This document shows, piece by piece, positions 1 to 7,600 of a stretch of 34,516 nucleotides of DNA. The position numbers and the translations under genes are program-made. The notes below the pieces were generated by a model. The model was not told the DNA's origin, did not search any database, and saw nothing but the letters and a program-made list of their open reading frames with translations. Each line of letters opens with the position of its first letter. Position 1 is the stretch's first letter. The DNA comes from Flavobacteriaceae bacterium (GTDB taxonomy: Bacteria; Bacteroidota; Bacteroidia; Flavobacteriales; Flavobacteriaceae): positions 1 to 34,516 of the forward strand of contig JAGQYS010000057.1 of NCBI GenBank assembly GCA_020435965.1, read 5' to 3'.

Positions 1-14
1 ATGTTTTTTAACAT
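1..14 (-). CDS. Start of a second double-glycine-type peptide gene (partial, runs off the left edge)
   Basis: Only the first four codons and part of a fifth are visible on the minus strand (ATG at 14-12), reading M-L-K-N-. This resembles the M-I-K-K- start of the complete double-glycine peptide at 2149-2352. The start lies about 20 nt beyond one copy of the ~88-bp element, and the complete peptide start lies about 26 nt beyond the other copy. The call rests on this positional analogy rather than on protein content, so it is an inference. Confidence 0.4.
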
Positions 15-27
15 AATAACAAAATAT

Positions 28-35
28 TAATTTTG
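28..35 (+). promoter_or_regulatory. TAnnTTTG box at the left edge of repeat copy 1
   Basis: The plus strand reads TAATTTTG, a full match to the Bacteroidota -7 consensus TAnnTTTG. The equivalent position of the second copy (2372-2379) reads TATATTTG, so only the two unconstrained bases differ. No clear TTG -33 element is present at the usual spacing. The surroundings are AT-rich, so a chance match is possible. Confidence 0.4.
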
Positions 36-121
36 CTGTGAACATTTAAAGACACTCACAGTTTGTGTCTGTCCTTCGCGAAAGGATGTGTTCTAGAGCC
101 TAGGTCACACTAGGCTCTTTT
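32..121. repeat. ~88-bp intergenic element, copy 1
   Basis: This copy matches 2376-2466 almost base for base. The only differences are G51 against A2395, one substitution and a one-base indel near 87-88. It contains three inverted repeats: 36-45/52-61, 72-76/82-86 (loop CGCGA) and 95-103/110-118 (loop GTCACA). The differences all fall outside the stems. It sits between the stop of the plug/TPR gene (122) and the start of a partial peptide gene (14). Confidence 0.9.
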
Positions 122-123
122 TT
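40..123 (+). ncRNA. Putative small RNA, copy 1
   Basis: Downstream of the TAnnTTTG box at 28-35, a transcript starting near 40 would run about 84 nt and end in a hairpin plus U-tract. Within it GAACA (40-44) can pair with TGTTC (89-93), enclosing the TCCTT-CGCGA-AAGGA hairpin. The layout is that of a self-contained sRNA divergent from the peptide gene. A rival reading exists: in a minus-strand RNA the 36-61 hairpin gains three G·U pairs where the plus strand has A·C mismatches, which would favour a peptide mRNA leader. The strand is therefore unresolved. Confidence 0.4.
95..123 (+). terminator. Intrinsic terminator-like hairpin, copy 1 (plus direction)
   Basis: A perfect 9-bp stem, AGAGCCTAG/CTAGGCTCT (95-103/110-118), with a 6-nt loop is followed by a run of six T on the plus strand (118-123). 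On the minus strand the same hairpin is followed by AGAACA with no U-tract, so it does not look like a terminator for the minus-strand gene that ends at 122. Confidence 0.6.
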
Positions 124-2059
124 ATTGATACATAAATTTATCAAGCGTTACTTTCTGTTTAATGTTTTCAAGCTGTATTACTTTTACTGTTTTGGTTTCA
201 CTTGGCAAACCATAGTTTTTGTAAATGGTGTATTTTAAATAGTTTGGGTTAATGTCTTGTGTTTCGTTTAAAGATTCCAGATTTATAATCCATTCACCAG
301 CATCAGCATCATCGATTATATATGCTTCAGTAGTGTAGCCTTTTTTTATTTCGTCTAGCATACGCTCTCTGTTATCAAACTTTGTATGCGACCATTTAAA
401 GAATTTTTTTTGTGGATTTACAAACTGTAATTCAAACTCAGCATTTGGGTCGTTCCATTCAAAAACAATACGAAGGTCTTGTTTAAACTTAGCTGTTAAC
501 AAATCTGCTGGCAAATCCCTATAATCTACTTTGCTCCTGTGAAATGCCAACAAATGCATGAGTTCATCAATAATAGGTTGTTTCAATCCGGAAAAATCTA
601 CACCTTCAATACTGTTGTTTAGCATTTGTTTGTAAAGCCTCATGGCCTCGTTGTAATAACCTGTGTTTACGTATATGAGCGCAAGGTCGCGATAGGATTG
701 TGCATCAGTAGGTCTGAGCAAGGTGATGTTTTGGTAAACCAAACGTGCTTCATCGTACATGTTTAAGGTTTCATATTTAAAGGCTATGCTTTTTAAAGCT
801 TTCGCATTGTCTTTGGCTAAGTCTTCCACATCGCTAAAAATATCCACAGCATAGGCTTTGTCCCAGTTTAAAAAATACTCGGCAGCATCCAAGTAAAAGG
901 CTACACTAAGGTTGTCTTTTGTTTGTTTTAAGGTTTTATAAACTTGCTTGGCTTCTTCAAAAGTCTTAGCATTTAGAAATGTTTGTAAGTAGTCTGGCTT
1001 GAGGTTTAGGGCATCTATGCTTTGTACTTGCTCCTCATAATCATTACCAGTAACCAAGGCTGAGGGTTTTTTTGGCTCAGCTTTACCTCCACTTGCCGTT
1101 TTGGTCCTGATCACAATGACACCTCCTCTACCCAATGTACCATATTGTACTGCTCCAGTTAAACCTTTTATAATAGTAATACTTTCTATATTTTGTACAT
1201 CAATATTTGGTGCAGGATCTTCCGATGTAAAAGTCATTCCATCAATATCTAATAGAATTCCTATTTTGTTATTCATGCTGTCGTTATTAATTCTCAAAGC
1301 GAATTTCCCATTAAGCAAATCTGTCAAATTATTGTATTGGGATCCAATTTCTTTAGCAGTAATGGTATTAGTTGCATAACCTATGGCATCAAAATTTTTA
1401 TTTCTACCAAATCCTAAATCAATAAACTCTTCTTTATTTGATTTTCCTGTTAGTATAACTTCTTCAAGAATTTCACCGTCTGGCTCTAATTCAATCTTTA
1501 AGGGGTTATTTTTTTCTGTTGTTTCGATTGTTTTCATACCAAGAAAAGAAATTATTAGTACATCCTCATTATCAACATTAATACTGAAATTTCCATCGAT
1601 ATCTGTAAGCACACTTTTAAGTTTGTTTTTAATTTTCACAGAAGCACCTTGGATGGGAATTTTATTAGTAGAAACTTTACCTATTAAATTACCGTAAGAA
1701 TAAGAATTCTCTTTTAAATCTTTTTGAAAAAATATAGGCTTGAGATAAATTTTAGCAGTATTTTTTAGCAATCTATAAAGCTGTTCAATACTTACTTCAA
1801 TAGAGCTATAACCAAAAGCGGAAAATTTTATCAAATCACTTTTTTTAATACTTTCTTCGTAAAAACTTAATATGAATCTTCCTTCTTTATTTGCAATGGT
1901 TTGTATAGATTTTTCATTAAAATTAATTATCGCATATGGAATTGGCTGTTTTGTTTGGTTATCTAGAATTTCAGCTTCAATAGTAATTTCATATTGAGCT
2001 AAAGTTATTGTAGTAATACAAAAAAAAAGTATTTGAATAATTTTCTTATAAAATGCCAT
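122..2059 (-). CDS. Exported protein with two carboxypeptidase-regulatory-like domains, TonB plug and TPRs; no beta-barrel
   Basis: The 645-residue protein begins with a signal peptide (about 1-21). Two carboxypeptidase-regulatory-like beta-sandwich domains follow (about 25-110 and 122-192), then a TonB-receptor plug-like domain (about 200-320, with the IESITIIKGL and GRGGVIVIRTK signatures). TPR-like helices occupy about 385-480, and a beta-rich tail about 525-645 recalls DUF2135. A true TonB-dependent receptor would carry a barrel of several hundred residues after the plug; none is present, so this is not a transporter by itself. It lies downstream of the double-glycine peptide and the VKOR fusion, and I infer that it acts as a periplasmic or surface partner in peptide handling. 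A terminator at 2104-2133 separates it from the peptide, so it may have its own promoter. The domain calls are firm; the role is not. Confidence 0.8.
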   Translation of the reverse strand: MAFYKKIIQILFFCITTITLAQYEITIEAEILDNQTKQPIPYAIINFNEKSIQTIANKEGRFILSFYEESIKKSDLIKFSAFGYSSIEVSIEQLYRLLKNTAKIYLKPIFFQKDLKENSYSYGNLIGKVSTNKIPIQGASVKIKNKLKSVLTDIDGNFSINVDNEDVLIISFLGMKTIETTEKNNPLKIELEPDGEILEEVILTGKSNKEEFIDLGFGRNKNFDAIGYATNTITAKEIGSQYNNLTDLLNGKFALRINNDSMNNKIGILLDIDGMTFTSEDPAPNIDVQNIESITIIKGLTGAVQYGTLGRGGVIVIRTKTASGGKAEPKKPSALVTGNDYEEQVQSIDALNLKPDYLQTFLNAKTFEEAKQVYKTLKQTKDNLSVAFYLDAAEYFLNWDKAYAVDIFSDVEDLAKDNAKALKSIAFKYETLNMYDEARLVYQNITLLRPTDAQSYRDLALIYVNTGYYNEAMRLYKQMLNNSIEGVDFSGLKQPIIDELMHLLAFHRSKVDYRDLPADLLTAKFKQDLRIVFEWNDPNAEFELQFVNPQKKFFKWSHTKFDNRERMLDEIKKGYTTEAYIIDDADAGEWIINLESLNETQDINPNYLKYTIYKNYGLPSETKTVKVIQLENIKQKVTLDKFMYQ

Positions 2060-2103
2060 GCTATGGATGTTAATGTTAATAATGTAATCAATTGTTATCT
2101 AAA

Positions 2104-2133
2104 AAATAAGGTGTAATATTTTACACCTTATTT
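2104..2133 (-). terminator. Intrinsic terminator after the peptide gene
   Basis: A 13-bp perfect stem (2104-2116/2121-2133) with loop TATT lies just past the peptide stop (2149). On the minus strand it continues into a T-rich run (complement of 2101-2106). It would give the peptide a short monocistronic mRNA, with partial read-through into the plug/TPR gene that starts at 2059. Confidence 0.8.
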
Positions 2134-2148
2134 AAGATAAAATAATGG

Positions 2149-2352
2149 TTATTGGTCTTGATCTCTACATGACCAACAATGTATAATTGGTCCATTACCT
2201 GGATCTACAGGAAATGAATAACAGTCTCCTGAAATGCAATGAGACAAACATTGAAATTCAGATTCACAATTATTAGCACCACCATTAATAGCGTTCTGTT
2301 CTTTTTTGCTCAATTGTTGAGCACCTTTTAATTCTAAAATTTTTTTAATCAT
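2149..2352 (-). CDS. Double-glycine leader, six-cysteine secreted peptide (bacteriocin-like)
   Basis: This is a 67-residue precursor. Residues 1-25 form a leader with the LSKKEQNAINGG pattern of double-glycine bacteriocin/pheromone-type leaders, cleaved after Gly25 by C39 peptidases. The inferred 42-residue core has six cysteines (29, 35, 39, 44, 59, 62), an even number consistent with three disulfides, and a Pro/Gly-rich stretch before the final CxxC. Known family behaviour is export by an ABC transporter with a C39 domain; no such transporter is in this window. The next gene upstream is a C39-like/VKOR/thioredoxin fusion, which fits oxidative folding of this core. The peptide has its own terminator and follows the ~88-bp element. 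Toxin, signal or surface peptide are all possible. Confidence 0.85.
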   Translation of the reverse strand: MIKKILELKGAQQLSKKEQNAINGGANNCESEFQCLSHCISGDCYSFPVDPGNGPIIHCWSCRDQDQ

Positions 2353-2371
2353 TTTATTAAGATTTAAAAAT

Positions 2372-2379
2372 TATATTTG
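2372..2379 (+). promoter_or_regulatory. TAnnTTTG box at the left edge of repeat copy 2
   Basis: The plus strand reads TATATTTG, a full match to the Bacteroidota -7 consensus, at the same offset as the box in copy 1. It points away from the peptide gene and towards the 3' end of the VKOR fusion gene. No convincing TTG was found 17-23 nt upstream. Confidence 0.4.
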
Positions 2380-2383
2380 CTGT

Positions 2384-2466
2384 GAACATTTAAAAACACT
2401 CACAGTTTGTGTCTGTCCTTCGCGAAAGGAATTTGTTCTAGAGCCTAGGTCACACTAGGCTCTTTT
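2384..2466 (+). ncRNA. Putative small RNA, copy 2
   Basis: An inferred transcript of about 83 nt begins 4-6 nt after the TATATTTG box and ends at the hairpin/T-run at 2440-2466. GAACA (2384-2388) can pair with TGTTC (2434-2438) around an inner UCCUU/AAGGA hairpin. It would be antisense to the peptide's 5' leader and to the last codons of the VKOR fusion. The same DNA could instead act as a structured leader on the minus strand. Confidence 0.4.
2440..2466 (+). terminator. Intrinsic terminator-like hairpin, copy 2 (plus direction)
   Basis: The 9-bp stem at 2440-2448/2455-2463 with loop GTCACA is followed by TTTTC on the plus strand. It is identical in stem and loop to copy 1. Confidence 0.5.
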
Positions 2467-4036
2467 CTATACTTATATCAGTTAAGTTATCAATAAAAAA
2501 TGATATATCTTCAATATTATAGGCTTTTGGTAACTTATAATTGTTAATAATGGTTGCTGGAGTGTATGCAATATCATTGTTATCACAGATACTTTTATGG
2601 GCTTCTAGTATTGTTAATTCAGCATTTTCATTTGGTTTACCATACTTCGTTTGCCAAAATGTTACATCACGTACTTCAAACCAATATACTAATGAGGAAA
2701 ATGCATCTTGATTACTTTCTTTATAGAGCTCAATAATGCGTTGCGAAATCTGAGATGAGGATTGCTCCAGATTATTTGATGGCACATTAAAAATAACATT
2801 CAGTTTTATGTCATCTGGATGTTTTTGCAATAATTTATGATAGGACTCAAATGCTTTGGTGCAAAAACCACATAAAGGGTTAGTTACAGCATTAATTGTT
2901 AGTTTAGCATTTGGATTTCCTAAAATAATTGAGTTTTCATTTAAAAAAATAGACTCCTTAATTGGCTCTTCCTCAAGTAGAGTCTTAAAGAGTTTTTCAT
3001 TTCGCTTAAACTTTAAATACTCAGTTGCTTCAAAATTTAAATTCATGTTGTCTACAATTAGGGATTTTACCTGTAACCATGAAATATATACTAAACTAAA
3101 AATGAATATGCTGATTAAGCTATAATTAAGATTTAAAATAAAGGAGTCAATAGTGAAAAAGGCAATAATAGTTTGAGAAACAACTAAAGAAGCTACAACC
3201 AGACACAAAGGACACCATTTTTTTATTGAAAAAGCTTGTTGATAAACGGTATAAAGGATTATTGGTAAACACAAAACACCTAATAAGAGTAAAAATGAAG
3301 CATCATTGCCTAATATAGGTATTATAAAAAGTAAAGACAAAAAATAGGTTATGGTTAAATCACTTAACGATAAAAAACCAAATACTTTTGATGATTTTGA
3401 ATTGATAACTTCTCCACAACTTGTATTATTGGTACTAGAATTGCATACTTTTGAAGTTGCTTGACTAAACAATCCAATAGCTTCACGAACTATAAAGTAA
3501 CCTATGACTAATCCAATAGCAGAAATAAGATTATAGATTAAATTAGTTGCATTAAACTGAAAAATACTGACAGATAGTACAAAAGCAGTAATTAAAACAA
3601 AAGGAATTAATGGATGCTTAAGCATTGAAATCTTACTGTGATTGCTTATACTAGCATCAGTATTTTTTTCAATAGCAATAATAGTACCATTCCAAATACC
3701 TTTAAAATCTTGAAAAGTTAGCTTTTCTTTATTGCCATTACTGTCTAACAATTTAACAAAACTTTTTCCCACATCAACTTGAGCAATTGTGGTTTTATGC
3801 TCTTTAAGAATAATAGCGAGAAAGAAATTTGGCAACTGTTCCAATGCGTCTTTAGGTACATTAGCTGCTAAATTATCAATGTTAAAATAGTCTAAGGTAT
3901 CTGTAATAGATTTTACACTTGGATAATCTGGATTGCTTAGAAGTTGGAGTTTTAAATCACTCTGGTCTAAAGTGTAATGCTCTCTTTTTAAATAGTTAAA
4001 AAGAATTTTGGTAAGAAAACTGTCTGTAGCATTCAT
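2450..4036 (-). CDS. C39-like (inactive) / vitamin K epoxide reductase / thioredoxin-like fusion protein
   Basis: The 528-residue protein has three modules. Residues 1-125 resemble the C39 peptidase fold of double-glycine exporters, including a late LLDSNG...F..IWNG segment, but contain no cysteine, so the peptidase nucleophile is missing. Residues about 140-325 form a multi-helix VKOR domain with loop cysteines 198 and 207 and the CPLC active site at 275-278. Residues about 365-520 form a thioredoxin/DsbA-like domain with CGFC at 389-392 and a Thr-Pro (TPAT) at the cis-Pro position. VKOR with a thioredoxin domain makes disulfides and passes electrons to quinone at the cytoplasmic membrane. 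The gene directly precedes the six-cysteine double-glycine peptide, so I infer that the C39-like part docks the leader while the rest oxidises the core. The C-terminal codons fall in repeat copy 2. Confidence 0.85.
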   Translation of the reverse strand: MNATDSFLTKILFNYLKREHYTLDQSDLKLQLLSNPDYPSVKSITDTLDYFNIDNLAANVPKDALEQLPNFFLAIILKEHKTTIAQVDVGKSFVKLLDSNGNKEKLTFQDFKGIWNGTIIAIEKNTDASISNHSKISMLKHPLIPFVLITAFVLSVSIFQFNATNLIYNLISAIGLVIGYFIVREAIGLFSQATSKVCNSSTNNTSCGEVINSKSSKVFGFLSLSDLTITYFLSLLFIIPILGNDASFLLLLGVLCLPIILYTVYQQAFSIKKWCPLCLVVASLVVSQTIIAFFTIDSFILNLNYSLISIFIFSLVYISWLQVKSLIVDNMNLNFEATEYLKFKRNEKLFKTLLEEEPIKESIFLNENSIILGNPNAKLTINAVTNPLCGFCTKAFESYHKLLQKHPDDIKLNVIFNVPSNNLEQSSSQISQRIIELYKESNQDAFSSLVYWFEVRDVTFWQTKYGKPNENAELTILEAHKSICDNNDIAYTPATIINNYKLPKAYNIEDISFFIDNLTDISIEKSLV

Positions 4037-4369
4037 TGTGTTTTATTTACATGTATTAATAACTTACCAACACATTAAGGCAAATAATGCCTAAAGTATA
4101 GGATTGTTTATAAATTTGCTATTAAATACAATTCCTTAGGGAGCATTGAAATAAAACCAATTTCTTGGAGTACACAGAACTTAAATTTACAAAAAAAAAG
4201 GAAATAACGAAATTTAGGTTTTTTTATTAATTACGGTTTTTCCGTAGTTTTCAATAATATATATTAGTTTGAAATGAATATTTAATAAATATTTAACATT
4301 CGTGAATATAATTGCAAGAATTTATAGAATAATAAAAAAGCAACTCATTTGAGTTGCTTTTTCCAAAGT
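4037..4369. other. 333-bp non-coding gap with a short inverted repeat
   Basis: No open reading frame of note was found here. The region carries the upstream sequence of the VKOR fusion gene and, near its left-hand neighbour, the terminator at 4334-4362. An inverted repeat TACGG-TTTTT-CCGTA lies at 4232-4246 in an A/T-rich stretch and could be an operator. No TAnnTTTG box facing the VKOR gene was found. Confidence 0.5.
4334..4362 (-). terminator. Intrinsic terminator of the hutU operon
   Basis: The stem GCAACTC/GAGTTGC (4340-4346/4351-4357, loop ATTT) is flanked by A5-6 on the left and T5 on the right, so it can serve either strand. It directly follows the DUF4136 gene stop at 4370 on the minus strand. 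Confidence 0.85.
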
Positions 4370-4912
4370 TTAGTTTTCCATACCTGGAGGATATTTCTCC
4401 ATAATTTTCATAACAAACTCTTTAATGCGTTCTTCTTTTTGGTTCATATCTTGACTAATGTAACCTCTACCTATACCTTGCCAAACCAGCTCTTTTTTAT
4501 TGGCATCTATTAAATCAATATATAAAGAACCTTCTGTTGAAGTAGACACTTGCTGATTAAAACTTCCCCAGTACCAAGGACTCCAACCCCAACCATAACC
4601 ATAAGGTCCAAAGCCATTGTTATAAACATTAATTTTCTCTCTTGACTTAGTGAAAATACTTACCAGTAAATCCGGATTTTCAGATTTTGTAAATCCTTTT
4701 GCCATCATTTCTGCTTCAATGGCACGAAGAATCCTGCGTTTATCTAAGTCACTAATTTCAGCTTTATCAATTCCAGTTTTGTAAAACGCAAAGGTTTTAT
4801 AGGAATTGAAATCAGCAGCTCTATCATAATCTGATGCAACTTTTACTGATGAGCATGAGGTCATCAGAAATGTTACCATCAAAATGGGTAATACTCTAAA
4901 TAAATTTTTCAT
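4370..4912 (-). CDS. DUF4136-family lipoprotein
   Basis: The 180-residue protein has a lipoprotein signal, basic start, hydrophobic core and LMTSC lipobox with Cys20, so it is probably anchored in the envelope. The body matches the DUF4136 pattern: D-Y-D...F..Y.TF.F near residues 28-48, an aromatic/glycine-rich loop (about 100-117, rich in G, Y and W), and a conserved L.IDLIDA...LVWQG..RG segment near 130-150. The family's function is unknown. The gene is 24 nt downstream of hutU and shares its terminator, yet a link to histidine breakdown is not obvious and may be only co-transcription. Confidence 0.85.
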   Translation of the reverse strand: MKNLFRVLPILMVTFLMTSCSSVKVASDYDRAADFNSYKTFAFYKTGIDKAEISDLDKRRILRAIEAEMMAKGFTKSENPDLLVSIFTKSREKINVYNNGFGPYGYGWGWSPWYWGSFNQQVSTSTEGSLYIDLIDANKKELVWQGIGRGYISQDMNQKEERIKEFVMKIMEKYPPGMEN

Positions 4913-4936
4913 AGCTTTTATTTAAATAATTAATGG

Positions 4937-6945
4937 TTATAATGAATTTAATAAATTATCATCAACTGAGTTAGGTATTGTCACTTTTAAATTTGGCTCA
5001 ACTTCCATAGCACGCTTTATAGCAAAATTAGCTTCTTCGTTTCTTGCCCAACTTCGTCGTGCAATGCCGTTGTTAACATCCCAAAAAAGCATTGATTTTA
5101 AGCGATGTTCTGCGTCTTTACTACCATCAAGAACCATACCAAATCCACCATTAATCACTTCGCCCCAACCAACACCTCCACCATTGTGAATACTCACCCA
5201 AGTGGCTCCTCTAAAACTGTCACCAATTACATTATGTATTGCCATATCTGCTGTAAAACGTGAACCATCATAAATATTACTGGTTTCTCTGTATGGCGAA
5301 TCGGTTCCTGAAACATCATGGTGATCACGTCCTAAAACAACCAATCCTATCTCATTTTTTGATATAGCATCATTAAATGCTTTTGCAATTTTCATTCGAC
5401 CTTCAGCATCTGCATATAAAATTCTGGCTTGTGAGCCAACAACTAACTTATTCTCTTGTGCTCCTTTAATCCATTGAATATTATCAGCCATTTGTTGTTG
5501 TATTTCCTTTGGAGAATTTGCCTTTATATCTTTTAAAACTTTACAAGCAATGGCATCAGTTTTTGCTAAATCTTCTGGTTTACCTGAGCAGCAAACCCAA
5601 CGGAATGGTCCAAAACCATAATCAAAACACATTGGTCCCATAATATCCTGAACATAAGAAGGATATTTAAACTCTCGTCCTAATGTTGGATTGTTAGCCA
5701 TTACATCTGCTCCAGCTCTTGAAGCTTCAAGTAAAAAGGCATTTCCGTAATCAAAAAAGTAGGTGCCTTTTGCGGTGTGTTTATTTATTACATCAGCTTG
5801 TCTACGTAAACTAGCTTGCACTTTTTCTTTAAACAACTCAGGATGGTTTGCCATCATTTTGTTAGCATCATCAAAAGATAAATCAACAGGATAATAACCT
5901 CCAGCCCAAGGATTATGCAACGAGGTTTGGTCACTTCCTAAATCAATATGAATATTAGCTTCATCAAACTTTTCCCAAACATCAACCACATTACCTAAGT
6001 AAGCTAATGAAATGGTTTCTTTATTAGCTTTTGCTTTTTTAACACGAGCTACTAATTCGTCTAAATTGGTGATTTTTTCATCAATCCAACCTTGATCAAG
6101 TCTAACTTGAGTGATTTTAGGATTTACTTCGGCACAAACCGTTATGCAGCCAGCAATATTGCCAGCTTTAGGCTGAGCTCCAGACATACCTCCTAATCCA
6201 GAAGTGACGAACAAATTTCCTTTAGGTTCTTTATTTATTTTTCTAAATCCGTTTAAAACGGTTATTGTGGTACCATGAACAATACCTTGAGGTCCAATAT
6301 ACATATAGCTTCCAGCTGTCATTTGTCCATACTGTGTCACGCCAAGTGCGTTGAATTTTTCCCAATCATCTGGCTTTGAGTAATTAGGTATCATCATACC
6401 ATTTGTAACCACAACTCTCGGAGCATCTTTATGACTTGGAAACAAACCCATTGGATGACCTGAATACATGACTAAAGTTTGCTCATCTGTCATTTCAGCC
6501 AAATACTTCATGGTAAGTCTGTACTGAGCCCAATTTTGGAATACTGCTCCATTGCCACCATAAGTGATAAGCTCATGAGGATGCTGAGCCACTGCATAAT
6601 CTAAATTATTCTGAATCATGAGCATTATGGCTGCAGCCTGCTTGGATTTTGCTGGATAATCGTCAATTGGTCTAGCGTACATTTTGTAATCTGGGCGAAA
6701 TCTGTACATGTAAATACGTCCATAAGTATCTAACTCGTTCTTAAATTCAGGCAACAATTCAGCATGATGCTTTGGTTCAAAGTAGCGTAGTGCATTTCTG
6801 AGGGCAAGTTTCTGTTCTTCTGATGTTAGGATTGCTTTTCGTTTAGGCGCATGATTTATTGAAACATCATAAGGTTTAACCTCTGGGAGTTGAGAAGGAA
6901 TACCTTCTAATATTTGTTCTTTAAATGTCATTGTAACGGTTTGCA

Positions 6946-6946
<1 letters not shown>
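4937..6946 (-). CDS. hutU: Urocanate hydratase (urocanase)
   Basis: HutU converts urocanate to imidazolonepropionate, the second step of histidine degradation, using tightly bound NAD+ as an electrophile. At 669 residues it is the long form, close to the eukaryotic/Bacteroidota type and longer than the roughly 557-residue proteobacterial enzyme. Diagnostic stretches include YGGNGAVFQNWAQYRL, the glycine-rich NAD-binding GLGGMSGAQPKAG, the YVQDIMGPMCFDYGFGPFRW block and the C-terminal GDSFRGATWVSIHNGGGVGWG. The start ATG overlaps the stop of the DUF5522 gene by one base (TAATG), implying translational coupling. A second Met at codon 6 is an alternative start. The other hut genes are not in the window. 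Confidence 0.97.
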
Positions 6947-7128
<182 letters not shown>

Positions 7129-7218
7129 TTAAAATCTATTTCTTTTATAGGTCAGATGTAATTCGCCATAAAGTTTAAAATATATATTAACTTTTTATTT
7201 GGCTCATTTCATATCTTA

Positions 7219-7226
7219 CAAAGATA
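7219..7226 (-). promoter_or_regulatory. Candidate -7 box for the DUF5522-hutU operon
   Basis: On the minus strand this reads TATCTTTG, matching TAnnTTTG, about 94 nt upstream of the DUF5522 start and in the only upstream gap of the operon. No clear TTG -33 partner was seen. Confidence 0.4.
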
Positions 7227-7261
7227 ATGTAATTTGGAAAGATTTTTGTTGAGCTTTAGTT

Positions 7262-7600
7262 ATGATTTTAATTTACAAACATATTGTTCCAAAAGGATAT
7301 TCAAGCATAACACTTTTCCCTTTTGTATTTTTAAAATCTGCCGATTTAAAGCAAAAAGAAACTCTATTAAATCATGAAAAGATTCACTTGAGACAGCAGT
7401 TAGAGTTATTGGTAATTCCTTTCTTTTTTATCTATATTATAGAGTTTTCTATACGATTTATTCAATATAAAAATTGGGATTTGGCTTACAGAAATATTTC
7501 ATTTGAGCAAGAAGCCTACTGTAATGAACACGATAATTCTTATTTAAAACACAGAACATTTTGGCGATTTTTAAAGTATCTTCGCAGCAATGCTAAATAA
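7262..7600 (+). CDS. Small membrane protein with HExxH motif (metallopeptidase-like)
   Basis: The 112-residue protein carries HEKIH at 38-42, a hydrophobic helix at about 48-68 (LLVIPFFFIYIIEF), and FEQEAY at 81-86, where Glu82 or Glu84 could be the third zinc ligand. The motif, helix and downstream Glu recall a stripped-down M48/M56 (BlaR1-type) peptidase core, but the length is about one third of those families. It overlaps the next gene by 11 bp, so the two are co-translated. Function is unknown; a membrane-associated zinc hydrolase is the best guess. Confidence 0.75.
   Translation: MILIYKHIVPKGYSSITLFPFVFLKSADLKQKETLLNHEKIHLRQQLELLVIPFFFIYIIEFSIRFIQYKNWDLAYRNISFEQEAYCNEHDNSYLKHRTFWRFLKYLRSNAK

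Larger units (their letters stand above)
2376..2466. repeat. ~88-bp intergenic element, copy 2
   Basis: This is the second copy of the element at 32-121, about 97% identical by eye. Its right end overlaps the 3' end of the VKOR fusion gene: the last codons and the TGA stop (2452-2450) lie inside the terminal hairpin. Either the element was inserted or duplicated onto the gene end, or it is part of a transposed gene-plus-leader cassette. Confidence 0.9.

Noticed and set aside
122-2059. TonB-dependent receptor
   Set aside because: The plug is followed by TPRs and a short beta-rich tail; there is no room for the barrel.
32-2466. The two repeat copies as integron attC sites or insertion-sequence ends
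   Set aside because: No integrase, transposase, target-site duplication or attC core sites are visible, and the copies lie in the same orientation next to related genes.
2450-4036. Active C39 bacteriocin peptidase
   Set aside because: No cysteine occurs in residues 1-197, so the nucleophile is absent, and there is no ABC transporter domain.
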